Positions 19,781 through 32,500 of a stretch of 64,000 bases of DNA are shown one piece after another. Position 1 is the stretch's first letter, and each line of letters opens with the position of its first letter. The notes below the pieces were generated by a model that made no database searches, was not told where the DNA came from, and saw nothing but the letters and a program-made list of their open reading frames with translations. The stretch covers positions 6,593,001 to 6,657,000 of the forward strand of contig NZ_CP083740.1 in NCBI RefSeq assembly GCF_020150455.1, in the 5' to 3' direction. Both the position numbers and the translations under genes were made by a program. The DNA comes from Bremerella sp. TYQ1 (GTDB taxonomy: Bacteria; Planctomycetota; Planctomycetia; Pirellulales; Pirellulaceae).

Positions 19781-21097
19781 TTAGGCCTGTGGTTGCTCTG
19801 TCGCCGAGGGGTTCTCGCTTGGCTGATTCGGGGCGGGCAGCGACATCGGAGGTTGTTTGGAAGATCGCCGAAAGAACGCTTTGACGACAGTGCTCCACGC
19901 CGACTTCGCCATCGTGCTCCAGCGGAAGTCGTGGATGTCGTCGGTTTGAAAGGCCTTGCTTAATGCATCTTCTTGCCCACGATACGAGGCTGGAAAACGA
20001 ACGATCAACTGCGAGCCGCTTTCCAGTTGTTGCATTAGTCCTGGGAATAGCGATCCTTTGGCGATTACGTAGGGACCATCTTCGATGGGAACACAATGCG
20101 ACGGCCCAACACAGAATCGTCGATACGAAAAGAACCAGCCTTCGTCTTTCTTCACCAGAGAGCCCAGCGTCATCCAGGGTAAATTTCCGGCGAATGTGGC
20201 GAAGGCTGTCAGCTGAGTTGAATTATCTGCGATTTGATCTGTACGAAACAGCACGACGTCGTAGATCAGACGGAATCCTAGCAGCGTGGTTCGTAGTGAT
20301 CGATCGAAGGTGATCAGCGACACGATCAGTATTGGCAACGCGATGATTCCACCGAGTGCCGGATGAATCCAGCAGGCGACGTACATGCAAAGTAGAATGC
20401 TTATTCGCCCAACGCGAAGAAACGTATCGACCAGTGGAAAAGGGTTAATCAGAATGAGCACTTCGAAGACATTGCTCATCACCCAAATGCTTGTGTAGAA
20501 AGCAAACATCAGTACGACAATTCCGATTGCCAGTACGGTCCCCAGCGGCCCACCTTCGGCACCGACATGGATGTCGAGTAGGTGATAGATCAAGCGAAAG
20601 CCGAGGAAAAAGCCAATGACGTGAAAGAGAATGCCAAGGATGTCGAGGGGCATTTTTAGATAGCTGGCAAACGTGAGTACCGTATCTTTAAATGCGACTA
20701 CCGCGGTGACAATGATGATCGGAATGAAAAACCACGGTTGGTATAGAAAGATCAATTCTGCCCGCTGGCCTGGCTCCGTCAGAAAGTAGACGACAGGGGA
20801 TACCACCGAAAGGACCAGCAGCGGCGAAAGCCCTGTGGCCGTAATTCCGACGAGATCCTCCAAGCCGTTGACGACCATACCGGCACGTCGCCGTCCAAAG
20901 AAGTCGGCAAGAATGCTCTGCGGCGAAGTGTAGACTTTATCTTGCGAGTCGTCCTCGGAAACGATATCGGAATGGGGTGAATCCAGTTCCGTTGGTGACA
21001 TAGTGTCCTGCCCCAATGCGGTAGCAGGAAAGATACTTCCCAGTGCGAGCATGCATAGCAGCCACAGTCCGAGGTTTCGAGTTGCCAGATTCGTCAT
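19781..21097 (-). CDS. Multi-pass membrane protein of unknown function
   Basis: 438 residues. A signal-like N-terminus (residues 1-29, ending TALGQD) is followed by an acidic segment and about seven hydrophobic helices between residues 85 and 275 (for example 'LLVLSVVSPVVYFL', 'WFFIPIIIVTAVVAF', 'ILGILFHVIGFFLGFRLIYHLL', 'VLAIGIVVLMFAFYTSIWV'). The C-terminal 170 residues are soluble and contain Trp/Phe-rich segments (GWFFSYRRFCVGPSHCVP), ending in a Pro/Ser-rich tail. I recognise no family. The gene stands alone between a terminator and the tRNA-Ser. Its ATG at 21097 follows a region that also lies just upstream of the tRNA, so the two are divergent. Confidence 0.75.
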   Translation of the reverse strand: MTNLATRNLGLWLLCMLALGSIFPATALGQDTMSPTELDSPHSDIVSEDDSQDKVYTSPQSILADFFGRRRAGMVVNGLEDLVGITATGLSPLLVLSVVSPVVYFLTEPGQRAELIFLYQPWFFIPIIIVTAVVAFKDTVLTFASYLKMPLDILGILFHVIGFFLGFRLIYHLLDIHVGAEGGPLGTVLAIGIVVLMFAFYTSIWVMSNVFEVLILINPFPLVDTFLRVGRISILLCMYVACWIHPALGGIIALPILIVSLITFDRSLRTTLLGFRLIYDVVLFRTDQIADNSTQLTAFATFAGNLPWMTLGSLVKKDEGWFFSYRRFCVGPSHCVPIEDGPYVIAKGSLFPGLMQQLESGSQLIVRFPASYRGQEDALSKAFQTDDIHDFRWSTMAKSAWSTVVKAFFRRSSKQPPMSLPAPNQPSENPSATEQPQA

Positions 21098-21319
21098 GAG
21101 GTCTGTACTTCTCGGTTGTTCGTCAACGAATGTTACCCTGGTGCCATCATAGCGTTATTGTCTCGTCTGATAGAATTATTGAACACTTCAGCCAAGAAAA
21201 ACGGGATTTGATGTACGAGACTTCCTGTTTTGATGCGAACAACCATCGTAACCAGACATTCTTGAACGCCGGCCCGTTGACATAAATACCACGGATAGTT
21301 AGCGTTAACGAAGATCGAT

Positions 21320-21403
21320 GGAGGCGAGCCGAATTGGTTAGGGAGCGGATTTGAAATCCGTCGCCGGTTACGCCGGTTGCAGGTTCGAGTCCTGTCGCCT
21401 CCG
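21320..21403 (+). tRNA. tRNA-Ser (anticodon UGA)
   Basis: The 84-base gene folds as a class II tRNA. The acceptor stem pairs GGAGGCG (21320-21326) with CGCCTCC (21396-21402), with G as discriminator and no encoded CCA. The anticodon stem GCGGA/TCCGT encloses the loop TTTGAAA with anticodon TGA, which reads UCA (Ser). A long variable arm (around CGCCGGTTACGCCGG) is typical of serine tRNAs. The T arm pairs GCAGG with CCTGT around TTCGAGT. The TTCGAGT loop is clear, so confidence is high; the D arm is slightly unusual in that position 8 appears to be A. Confidence 0.93.
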
Positions 21404-21413
21404 CTTAGAACGC

Positions 21414-21452
21414 AAAAGAGCCACGGGCAGTGTAATGTCCGTGGCTCTTTTC
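21414..21452. terminator. Bidirectional terminator shared by tRNA-Ser and the TolC-like gene
   Basis: AAAAGAGCCACGG (about 21414-21426) pairs with CCGTGGCTCTTTT (about 21440-21452), giving A-run on one side and T-run on the other, so it works in both directions. It lies 10 bp after the tRNA-Ser on the plus strand and 45 bp after the stop of the minus-strand TolC-like gene (21498). Confidence 0.85.
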
Positions 21453-21497
21453 GTATGTTTCTCAAGTTCTACGTTAGGACTTGCACAGGTGGAAAGC

Positions 21498-23336
21498 TTA
21501 ACGAGCATCTTCCGGAACGACTAAGGCTTCCGCTGGCATGTCGTCGAGCGATGGTCCGAGTTCAATGTATTCCGGAGTCATCAGTTCTTCGCCGATGCGA
21601 AGATCTTCAAAGAACATCGTGTCGTAGCCGACGGCTAGTTGAGGCATGCAGTTGCAGCAGAGACGAGTAATTTCGATGTGCTGGTCTTGCAGCAGCGTCC
21701 CCTGCGCTCGGGATAGATTAACGAGCGACAAGTTGTATGTCGCAAGCGATTGAGCCAACTGCCGCTCAGCTTCCGCGAGACGCACCTGAGCCGAAAGCAG
21801 GTTGTCCAGGTACAACGCGGCCGACGGATCGTTTCCGGCCATGACCTCCCAGCGTTTTCTCAGTGCGACAACTTCTGCCTGGCTGGCTTGCATGGCCAAC
21901 TGCTTCGATTGCAGTTCGGAGTACGACGTTTGCACTTCTCGAACGGCTACTTCTACCTCCAGCATCAGCGTTTCGATGGTGGCACGCAGCTGACTTTGCA
22001 GTTGGCGTACTTCGATCTCGCGGCGTCGCTTGCGTGCCGAGGCGGTACGATTGCCGAGCGGGTACTCAAGTACCAAACCAGCGAAGTAAGATGGTTCGCC
22101 GACAGAAAACTGATCGACCCACGCCTGGCCGATGTCGTTGCTGCCACGGAGGCCTGAAACATATGTCTCCATGACAACGTTTAAGTAGGGCATCAATTCA
22201 TTGACGGCCATGTCCAAGCGACGGGCAGCCGCTTGGATTTGAACGCGGGCCTGGGCAATTTCGGGGCGATACTGCAGAGCCAGCATTTTCGATTCGTCGA
22301 TGTTAACTGGTTCGTACGTCGTTTGTGGATGAGCGACCGGAAGCATTTCCAGACCGACTGCGTCTTCCAGGTAAGGATCGTTCACCAGGCTGACAATGCG
22401 GGATTCGGCATTGCGGACGGCTGTTTGCGTACGAGCCAGGTCCGATCGTCGCTGAGCGGCAGCACTTTGAGCACGCAGCAACTGGGCGCGACCGACGTCC
22501 AAGTTCTGACGTTGTTCCAAGATGTTGTATAAGTCTTCGCTTTCACGAACGAGCTTGACGCGCTGAAGTAAGTGAGCCCGTTCGACATATAACGCCCAGT
22601 AACCGCGAGAGACTTCCAGGATTTGCGATTGAACCTGACGGGAAAACTCGTGGTTGGCCGCCGCGGTATCGAGCATGGCCAAGTAGACTTGTGAGGTGTT
22701 GTAGTAAAGCCCGCGACCTCGCATCAGAGGATGGTTGTATCGCATGGTAAGACGCGACGTGCCTTGGTCTTCGGGGATAAAGAACACCGAGTTGTTGTTC
22801 GTCAGTCCGAAGTCTTGCAGGATTTCAAACTCTCCACCGAGGCGGTTTAGTCGACGGAATCCCAGGTTCGTATCAAAGTCCGATTCACGAAAGCGAGTGG
22901 GACCGCCGGTCGTGAGCGTGTTGCCCACGGGGTCACTCGTTTTACGATAGCCAGTTTCACCGAAAACTCGCCAGTCGAAAACGCCATCTTCTTCTGTGAT
23001 GGTTTGTTCGCGGATCAATGGAAGATCGCTGAACGCTCGGATTTGATGTGATGATTGAAGGGCACCCGCGACGAGCGTTTCAACAGTAACATCAACAGGA
23101 ACACTATGGGCCGCCAATTGCGACTCGAGTTCAGGCTGCCACCAAGGCGTTTGCGTCGCCTCGGGAACGGTGCCCCCCATGTTGTCGAAATTGCTAGGCA
23201 TCGACAACGGGTGGTTTAAGTCTTGTTGAATTGGAGGAAGTCGCGCGATGTCTTGTGCGATTCCGAGAGTGGGCAGTATGCCCAAGACGAGCGTTCCTGT
23301 AAGAACGCGCAGAGTCGGCGCTAAGCTTGCGATCAT
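21498..23336 (-). CDS. TolC-family outer-membrane efflux protein
   Basis: 612 residues from the ATG at 23336. A signal peptide (MIASLAPTLRVLTGTLVLGILPTLGIAQD) is followed by a Pro-rich segment and an OEP/TolC core: helices such as 'LEVSRGYWALYVERAHLLQRVKLV' (residues 255-300), repeated amphipathic helices with Gln/Arg/Glu-rich heptads, and the barrel segments 'FAGLVLEYPLGNRTASARKRRREIEVRQ'. The C-terminus has about 60 extra residues with CCNC. The frame is open upstream to a TTG at 23525, and that extension encodes a second hydrophobic N-terminus, so the true start is uncertain; I choose the ATG, which has GGTGGAA upstream. It is next to the giant repeat protein, and it could form the outer-membrane channel for it together with the HlyD-like adaptors on the other side. 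Confidence 0.82.
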   Translation of the reverse strand: MIASLAPTLRVLTGTLVLGILPTLGIAQDIARLPPIQQDLNHPLSMPSNFDNMGGTVPEATQTPWWQPELESQLAAHSVPVDVTVETLVAGALQSSHQIRAFSDLPLIREQTITEEDGVFDWRVFGETGYRKTSDPVGNTLTTGGPTRFRESDFDTNLGFRRLNRLGGEFEILQDFGLTNNNSVFFIPEDQGTSRLTMRYNHPLMRGRGLYYNTSQVYLAMLDTAAANHEFSRQVQSQILEVSRGYWALYVERAHLLQRVKLVRESEDLYNILEQRQNLDVGRAQLLRAQSAAAQRRSDLARTQTAVRNAESRIVSLVNDPYLEDAVGLEMLPVAHPQTTYEPVNIDESKMLALQYRPEIAQARVQIQAAARRLDMAVNELMPYLNVVMETYVSGLRGSNDIGQAWVDQFSVGEPSYFAGLVLEYPLGNRTASARKRRREIEVRQLQSQLRATIETLMLEVEVAVREVQTSYSELQSKQLAMQASQAEVVALRKRWEVMAGNDPSAALYLDNLLSAQVRLAEAERQLAQSLATYNLSLVNLSRAQGTLLQDQHIEITRLCCNCMPQLAVGYDTMFFEDLRIGEELMTPEYIELGPSLDDMPAEALVVPEDAR

Positions 23337-23548
23337 GGCTCGGTTCCACCAATTGCCATTTGCGTTGTTTGGCCCATTGCTCCATGCATCAGGATCTACC
23401 GTGATCCTGTGGGCGTCGCAAGTTTTATCGACGTGCCAAGAACGTGCCAGCACGTTCCTTTGAGGGAGGGGCGCAACCGAAATAACTAGTCCGACTGCGA
23501 CGAGCGTTATCAAGCGACGTCGCAATCGCTAAAGGTGGAACGGTTCTT

Positions 23549-26500
23549 CTACTTCCCTGCTGGTAGGAACGAAGAGAGTCGCAATTCGTATCCTGCCAGG
23601 ATTGACGGGTCTGCAAGTTGTAACGGTCGGGCATCAGCTTCCAACATCGAAGAAAGCGAATTGGAAGGACTACCTAGGTAGGCAGAGCCTGGAGAGAGCA
23701 TTGGGCGGAAGTAGGTCGCCATCTGACGTGCTGGTTCATAGTAACGTCGTAGATTGCCATCCATCGATTCGTTGAGCCCATATTGAGCCGAGGTCGACCA
23801 GACTCGCGAGTCTCGGACTTCCCGCTCGAATTCAACGCCTTGCATGTTGGCGAAGTAATTTCCGCCGGAATCGGTGACGACAGACTTCCAACCAACCAGT
23901 CCTCCGGACGGATCACGGAATTCCAGATGAAGCGTTGACCCAGGAGTTGCGATGCCTGAGATAAACGGTTCTATACGGAGGTCTGGCGTACGACGAATCG
24001 GATCGTCCAGGATATCGTGGAACGGCCCCAGGAAATCGTTGAAGGCATCTTTCCCATAGAACGTCACTAAGTCAGTGTCGGAGTCAAAGTTGTTTTCCGG
24101 CGTCGGATCAGGCCCCAGCGTTCCGTCGTCACGAACGTTCACAAAGTTAGTGAAGTCCATGATCGTTGGGTCGGAAACTATCGTTTTAACCTGAGCAGTG
24201 ATCGTCAACGATACCTGCCCGCCTTGTCCGGCGAGATTGCCCAGTTGCCATTCAATCGTGCTTGTGGATGGATCGTAGACACCTCCGTTGGAAGCGGAGA
24301 TAAAGTCGAGGACGTCCGATGGGAACGTATCGGTCACGACAACTCCGCTGGCCGTTTGATTCCCAACGTTGGTGACGAGGATGTCGTAGACGATCGTATC
24401 GCCGGGGAAGGCGCGGATAATGCCGTCGTCCTTGGTGACAACCAAGTCTGGGGTAACACTTTCGTCAATTGGCGTCGTTACATCGTCATGGTTATCTTCC
24501 GGCGTCGGGTCGATATCGTCATGTGTGACATCGACGTTATTCATCACGAACTCAACGGGAGGGGCCGGATCGCTAAGCTGAACCATCATCTCGATATCAA
24601 TCGACTCGCCGATGGCCATGCTTGGAATGACGAACGTGACCGTTCCAAGCGTTGGGTCGTAGTTATCGAAGAACGGACTGGTGCTGCTCACGAACGTCAC
24701 GCCAGGAGGGAGCGTATCGACGACGATCACGTTGGTTGCCACATCGGCGAAGGGGCCTTGCTTGTTGGTGACGGTCAGATCGTATTCGTAGATGTCGCCT
24801 GGGAAGAGAACTACGGCTGGCGTGCTCTTTTCCACCGTCAGGTCAGGGCCGACGATGGTTGCTTCGGCATCGTCCATGGTTTCATCAGGACGCTGCTCAG
24901 GGTTCTCGCCCGGCTGGCTATCCCAGTCGAGCGTTGCCGTATTGGTAAACGTCGTTCCATAATCGGCAATGTCGCTGGTTACTTCCGCATCGACTGTAAT
25001 CGTAATCGATTCGCCGAGTGCCAGTTGATCGATCATCAGCGAGATCATGTTGCCCGATGAGCTGTCCATGACAATCGTTCCCATCGGAGAAACCACCATC
25101 AAAGTGCCGGGGACGATGGTAACCTCAGGCGGCAACACGTCTTGGATGATCAAATCGTAGGCATCCGTCGTGCTCATCGCATCGTGTGTAATGACAAACT
25201 CGTAAGTAACGATGTCGCCCAAGTGAGGTGTCGTGTCGCTGATAGTCTTTTCGATGTCGAGGAACGGTTCGACAATCGTCACGTCGAAGTTGGCATTGTC
25301 CGAAAGCTCGTTGTCAGAAGTCGCCTCGACGCTGTTTGGCTTCGTTTGATTATTCGCGTTGGCTGGATCGTTTACCACGACTGCTTCGTATGTGATGGTG
25401 AAGCTGTTGTTCATTGGGTTGTTGTCACCGGCGTTGGTGACATCGCCCAAATCAATGGAAAGCGTGCCTCCCATGAAGCTGGCCATCGGTGCGGAAGCGA
25501 ATGTGAACTGACTGCCGGCGTTTACTTGAACAGTGCTCGGATCGACCGTGAAGACGGAGGCAACCAGATCGGTAATGTTCAGATTAGGCGTGAATCCCTC
25601 GAACAGTGTGACCGTCAACTGATAAACGACCGTATCCCCAATTGCGAACTCGGTTCCGTTGAGGGTTGTCTTCTCGATGGCCAGGGAGCCTTCCACGGTT
25701 TCGCTGACCGAATCGCCGGCGAAGTAGTTGTTGACATCCATGGCATCAGGGGCGCCACTGCCGTCACGCTCGCCGGTCTCTTGGCCGCTGTTTTGATCTC
25801 CTTCCAGTGAAGACCATGTGAGGTCGGCATCGTTGGTCAAAACCTGATTGTGCTCGACCGAATCGGATAGGGTGATGGTGTACTCAAGGGTTATCGATGA
25901 ACCAAGCGGCATGTCGAATTGGCCCATCGTCGCACCATTCAATCGCAGGCTGGTACCGCCACCGAGGATTTCGGCAGTGGGCGGCGTGGCAAAGCCAGTC
26001 GCGATGACATTAACCGAGGTGATCAGCGTGTCAGAAGGAGCGATGTCGGTAAACACAACATCAAATGCATCGGCGGTACTGCCGGCCGCATGCTGAATGA
26101 CGACTTGATACGTAATCGTGTCGCCAGCGTCAGGCGGATCTTGAGACTGACTAGTGATTTGCTTCTCAATCTCTAGGTCTGGTTCGACCAGTTCGACCAA
26201 TGCGGTATCCGAATCCGTGAACGTGTCGAGCGTTACCGTTGCGGTATTGACCAGAGGCGTTCCCGTCGCTTGATTATCGACAACGTTCAGGACCTGAGCG
26301 TCAACTTCAATGACAATCTGGTTCAGCGTTGGATCACCCATCCCAGGTAATTGAACCTGATCGACATCGAACGTAATCGTCAGTTGATCATCGTAGCCAT
26401 CCGTGCCGGTATCGGAGGTTGTCACCGTGGTTCCGTTCAGCGAAATGTTACCGCCGACCATTGTTACGCGGACATCACTTGCCCCTGAAATCAAAGCAAG

Positions 26501-29500
26501 ATATTCAGGAAGCAGGTCGGTTAAGATAACATCGTCTTCATAGAGACCTGCTGGTAGGTCCAGCGTGATTTGATAGGTTACGACTTCACCAATTGCTAAA
26601 TCGACGATGTCGGGGTTGTATTGATCTGACGTCGTGCTGGCTTCGCTGGTGCGAATGACAACTTTATCGATGCCGACTTCTTCCTGTGGCGTATCTACTT
26701 CATTGTCGTCGGTGTCGAGGCCAGGCCGACCGCCATCTCCGGGATTGCTGTCGTAATTAACCGAGGCAGTATTGATAACCGTGTCGCCAGTCGGATCTAC
26801 GTTCGCATTCAACTGGGCTTCGAAGGTGATGGTCACCGTGTCGCCGATATCTAGAGAGTCGACAGCAACCGCTATGGTGGTGTCACCGGACGTGTTTCCC
26901 GTGACTACCGTTCCGGTACTTGTCATAACGCTGCCGACAACTAGGTCTAGCTTGTCGTTTAAGCCCATCCCTTCCAGCAGTTGATCGTCGATGACGATGT
27001 CGAACGCGGTAGCGGTGCTATTGGAAGCGTGGCTGACGACCAACGTATACGTAACGATATCGCCCACGTTGGCTGTCGAGATATCGGAAGTCTTTTCAAT
27101 CTCCAGTACCGGTTCCACGATGTCGACATCGGTCATGTCACTGTCTGTGAAGCCGGGATAGGTGACCGTTCCGGTATTGGTTATCGTCGTGCCGTCGACG
27201 TTTGTTGGATCGTCCGGAACGATAGCCACAATCTCGAACACCAATAGATTGTCGTTCGTGCCGACAGCGGATGGGTTCACTAGATCGGTAAACGTGAACG
27301 TAACAGTGTCGTCGAGCATGTCGGTGTTCGAGTCGCTCGTCGTGACAGCCAAGTTCGAGAACGTTATGTCGGAATCAGAAAGATCGGCTCGATAGGTTTG
27401 GCTGACCAGTTGCAGCTTGCCCGGCATGGTTGGAAGGAAATCGGTGACGACGAAATCGTTTGGATAGGTTCCTTCTGGAAGCGTAACCGTCAAGTAGAAC
27501 GTCGCCGTTTCTCCTACGACTAAGTCATTGCCAATTGTTTCAGGCACAGACGTGGCAACGAGTGTCTTCTCAATCGTGGGCGTGGCCGTCCCAGTCGTGA
27601 CGGAGTCGTCGTCGAAGTAGTTGTTTAGACCATTCGCATCAGGGCGACTACTGCCATCGCGCTCCCCTTGTGGATCGCCTGGGTTCACGTCGCCGTCGAC
27701 GCTCGACCAGTCGATAGATGCGTCGTTGGTCAGATCTTCACCTGGGGTCAGCGAGTCTTGTATTGTGACTTCGTAAACAAGCGTAATGCTTGCCCCCAAT
27801 GGCAAGTCGAAGACGCCAGAGCCTGCCGTATCCGAAAGAACGATCGAAGCTCCTCCAGGTACAATCTCTGCGATTGGGATTGTCGTTGTGCCAAAGCCTG
27901 TCCCCGTTACCGACACGACACTGGTAATCAGCGTATCCCCAGGAGCGAAATCCGCGAAAGCAACCTCAAACGCATCGCTCGTGCTGCTGCCGTCGTGGCT
28001 GATGACAACCGTATATTCGATCGTGTCGCCGGCATCGAGATTGGCCTGGCTTTGTCCCGAAATTTGTTTCTCGACATTGAGTTCTGGTTCAATCAGTTCG
28101 ATGTCGACCGAACCGGTTGTTAGCGTCGTCGTAGACGTGTCGGGATCGGTATACTCAAGCTCTCCGGTGTTGGTCAGCGTAATGCCGTCTTGATTGGCGA
28201 CAATGTTAAGTACCCGGGCAGTGACTCGCACTACAAATGAATTGTTGTCGACGTCGTTGTCGGCTGCGGTTACCGTATTTCCGAAATCAAGTTCCAGATC
28301 GGCGCCACTGCCCGAGGGACTATTGACCATCGGCGTCGGGAGCGTGCCGCCATAGTCTTCGGTAAGAAGGCCGTTCGACAACGCGGCTGCGGTGATGATC
28401 TCGTAGCTGACATATTCGAGACCTGGTGGCAAGTTATCGGTAAGGAACAAGTCAAGCGTGGTCCCTTCCGGAAGGGTTACGAGCAAGTCGTACGTGACGA
28501 TTTCCCCAATGGTGTATTCCGTTTCGTCGACGAACTTTTCGACCGTAGGACTATCGAGTTCTAGCGACGCGGTTGACGTGTCTGCGTAGTCATTTAACGC
28601 ACCATTGGGGCCATCGTCGCCGGTACGTTCACCATTGACTTCGCCAGGATCACTGTCGGTCGCGGGGAGTACCGATCCGGTTGGATTCGGGGCCGTTCCT
28701 TGATCGCCAGGCAGACTGGTATAGGTAATGTCAGCCGTGTTGTCGATGGTCAGATCGACCGCTGTATCGTCGAGAACCGTCGCGGTGATCAGCAGGGAAA
28801 TCGATTGGCCCTCGTCGAGGCGATCGAAAGTCATATCGACAAAGTTGCCGGCGCCGGTGTCCGAGTTGTCCGTGATGATCGTTGCGACCGGAGAAGAAAC
28901 CACTTGGACCGACTGCAGGTCCAATGCTGGATCAAAAATGTCCGACAGGCGGATGTCAAACGCAGTGGTCGATGTCGCGCTGGCAAGGTTTTCGATCGTG
29001 ATCGAATAGGTGACCGTGTCCCCAGCGTCCACTGGTGGAGTAACGACCAATTTCTCGACGTTGACATTCGGTTCAACGACTTGAACGGTTTCGGTATTCG
29101 AGGTGAATGCAAACTCACCATTGTTGCCACCCACCGAAAAGACGTTGTCGAGCTGAGTGTTGGCCTGGTTGCCGCTGACATTATTCACCAAGGCATTGAA
29201 TTCAATCACGATGAATTCAAAATTGGCATCGTTTTCGTTATTGGTAATGGTGCCCAACGAAATGATGGGATCGACGCCAGAGGTGAAGTCCGTTGAACCT
29301 GCTTCCGGCGAAATGAGTGAAGAATCAACAACGAATGACAACGCACCATTCATTAGGTCAAATGTTGCGCTGTCTTCAAAATAGGCGTTGGATGGAGACC
29401 CGAGCGAGCTGGAAAAGAACAGCGCTGGGTCATCGCCGACAAACGCAACCATTGTCGTCCCATCATTCAGGAACGTCATGCCGTCTGGCAGCTGATCTTG

Positions 29501-32500
29501 CAGGAATGCTCCGACGATGGTTTCAGGGACACGAGTGATTAAGCGATAACGAACGATTTCGCCAATGGCGACTTGTTCAATGCCAGCGACTTCACCGGTG
29601 TGCGATTCGGAGGTGGTCGATACAAATTTGACCAACGTGGGAGAATCAAAGAGGAACGTATTAGTTCCAGTGTCGGCGTAGTCGTTCAATGCTCCCCCGG
29701 GACCGTCGGCTCCGGTGCGTTCGACACTGTCAGTATTGAACGTGGAGCGTTGACCAGGATCGCCGTCGAGACTTGTCCACGCGATGTCCGCCTCGTTGGT
29801 AACCGCCTCGCCGGGCGTTAAATTATCGAGCGTTCCGGCAACAGTAATCGTAACGACACGGCCCAGATTCATGTCGATCGTATTCATCGAGATGTCGCCG
29901 CCGATGGCGAACTGAAGCGTACCGCCAGTGATGACAACATCCGCTGTTGTCAGTATCCCTTCTGAATCAACTACGCCGGTAACCATCGGGGCGACGATGC
30001 CGGTCGGAAGAAGATCGGTAAGCGTGACATCGAAAGCATCCGTTTCACTACTGCCGCTATGCTGCAGCGTTATCGTGTATTCCACTGGGTCGCCGGCATC
30101 GCCTGACCCCGGAGGCGCCGTGTTGCCGTTGACGGTCGCTGTCTTGGTTACGTCAAGCTCTGGTTCGATCACCGTTACCGGAGCAGCATCCGCGGTTGTG
30201 GTGATCGGTTGCCCATTCACCGTATATTCCGCTTCGGCTCGATTGACTTCCTGCGAGCCAGATTGGTTTTGCACATCATTCAAGACGACGGCGGTCACCG
30301 AGATGGTAATCGTTTCCGCCACGGAATTGTCCGCGTTGGAATTGGTGACCGTGCCGAAGTCAAACGTAATCACCGTGCCATTATTCGTGACGACTGGAGT
30401 GACCGCAGTAAGATCACCGCCTGGCAGGTCTGTCGACAAATCGCCACTAACGGTGATCGAGTCGACTTGAACGAAAGCCATTTCTGAAAGCAAGTTGAAC
30501 TGATCGGTGACAATTAGGTTCGGCGTCACGCCTTCCGGCAGCGTTACCACGATGTCAAAGTAAACTAGTTCGCCGATAACCGCTTCATCGAAACCGTTCG
30601 TCGCGTTGTCGATCTCGGTGCCCGTCAAGATCTTCTCAACGATCGGTTCTCGGACCATTACGATGGCATCGTCGGTGAACGGCCCATCTACGCCTTCAGT
30701 CCAGTCGACGCCATTGTTGATCCCGGCGAAATTCTCTAGCGTTGCCGTATCGAGCTGTTCCGAACCGACGGGAATATCGGCAGCGGCTTGCAGGTCAAAT
30801 GTGATGACGATGATGTTGGAACCAGAAGCGGCTCCTGTCGGTTGCCCATCGATCACGCCATCCAGCGGATCACCACCCATCAAATCGGCTGGATCGACTA
30901 GGCGAATTCCCTGGCCATTACTGCCGCTGGTAAAAAAGAAATCGGCTTCGGTTCCTGGTGTAATCAAATTTCCAGCCGAGTCCGTGAATGCCAGAACGGT
31001 TCCGTCTCCTGATTGAACTTGAAGATTCAGGCCAGTCGCGTTGGCTGGAATAACAAATCCAGGGGGAAGCGTATCGTTGATGATGAGGTCAAAAGCATCG
31101 TCCGACCCAGTGTTCTCGACGACAATAGCAAACTTGACCAAGTCGCCGGCATCGATCCCGCTTAGGTCACTATCGATCGGGTCGGTGTCGAGATCGGCAG
31201 ATGTGATCGGAGTGGTGAACGCAGGGCCTGCGGTACCAGGAGGCGTGAATGGTACAGGGCCGGTCGTGCCTGGCGTGAACTCTGCCGGAGGGGATGCGGT
31301 GTCGGTGCTGACGACCCCCTTTTTCAGATTCAGCTCAGGACTTTGCGTTTGCACTTGAATCAAGTCGACATCGGTACTTGCACCACTGTTCGTTGAACCT
31401 TCGACCGTTTCGACCAGGTTTGAAAGGAACAGTCCGTCCGCGAATGGAACGTCTTCGACTTGAACAGTGAACAACAAGTCAATCGTCGTCATCTCGGGGG
31501 CAGCAGCCGCGAAGGTTCCGAAGTCGAGAGAGAACGAATTGCTCGTCATCGACTGAGCTAACGTTGGAGTCAGGCCTCCGCCGGTACTGTAGAGATCGAA
31601 GAAGGCTTGAGCATTGGGCCCGTAGGTAATTTGGCCAACCGCTGGAACACCAGTCGTTTGCACCGAATTAACGAACGTCAAGACGGTTGAAGCGTCAAAG
31701 ATCGGCAGCGGCAACGAGTCGGTAATGGTAAGGCTTTGGAACTCTGTCAGCGGAAGTTCATAGCTGATGCGATAGGTGACCTGATCGCCTGGGCTAAGCG
31801 TCGGCGTACCGACGATAGCATTGCCGTTGATTGCGAAGACGGTCTTGTCGACCGAACCTGTGGGTAGCTGCGTCGATGTGCTGCTGTCGTCCGTTTCTGA
31901 TTCGCCCCCGACAATATCGCCAGAGACTTGAACGTTGTTGCCAACGGTATCCCCCTGGTCGACATTGATGCTATCTGGGGGAAGCGTCGGATCGCGGAAG
32001 GTGTCGTCGATGACCGCTCGAAAGACGATCACGCCGGTTGTACCAGGCGAACCACCATCGTTGCCAATCAATGTGCCTGATTGGCCGCGATCAATCAATT
32101 CATTTGAAACCTCGAACGTAACTTCCGTTCCGTAAGGTGTACCTGGTTGAACGACGAATGAGTAGTTCGCGGATTGGAAGTTCGACAATGGCGACGTTGC
32201 GCCAGCATTGCCACTGATTTGCAGCATCGGAACAAACGACGCATCGAACGACTGGCCATCCGACAGTAGATCGCTGAGGACAATGTTCTGGAAATCAAAG
32301 TAGTCCGAGATCTGGAACTCGAGACGATATTCCAAGACGTCCCCTGAAGAAGGACCCGTTGGACCGATGTCGTTGACGTTGGAAACACTCTTTTGAACCG
32401 CGATCGATTTATTGGTCAGCGTCTGATTGCCATCCGAGCCATCATCGACGACCGTCTCTGTGACATCATCGTCTCGTGGGTCAATCGGGTCCCATGTGTA

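Noticed and set aside
21320..21403. Reading the tRNA as tRNA-Leu or Sec because of the long variable arm
   Set aside because: The anticodon loop TTTGAAA gives UGA, the serine anticodon for UCA codons; the acceptor stem and length do not fit tRNA-Sec (anticodon UCA).
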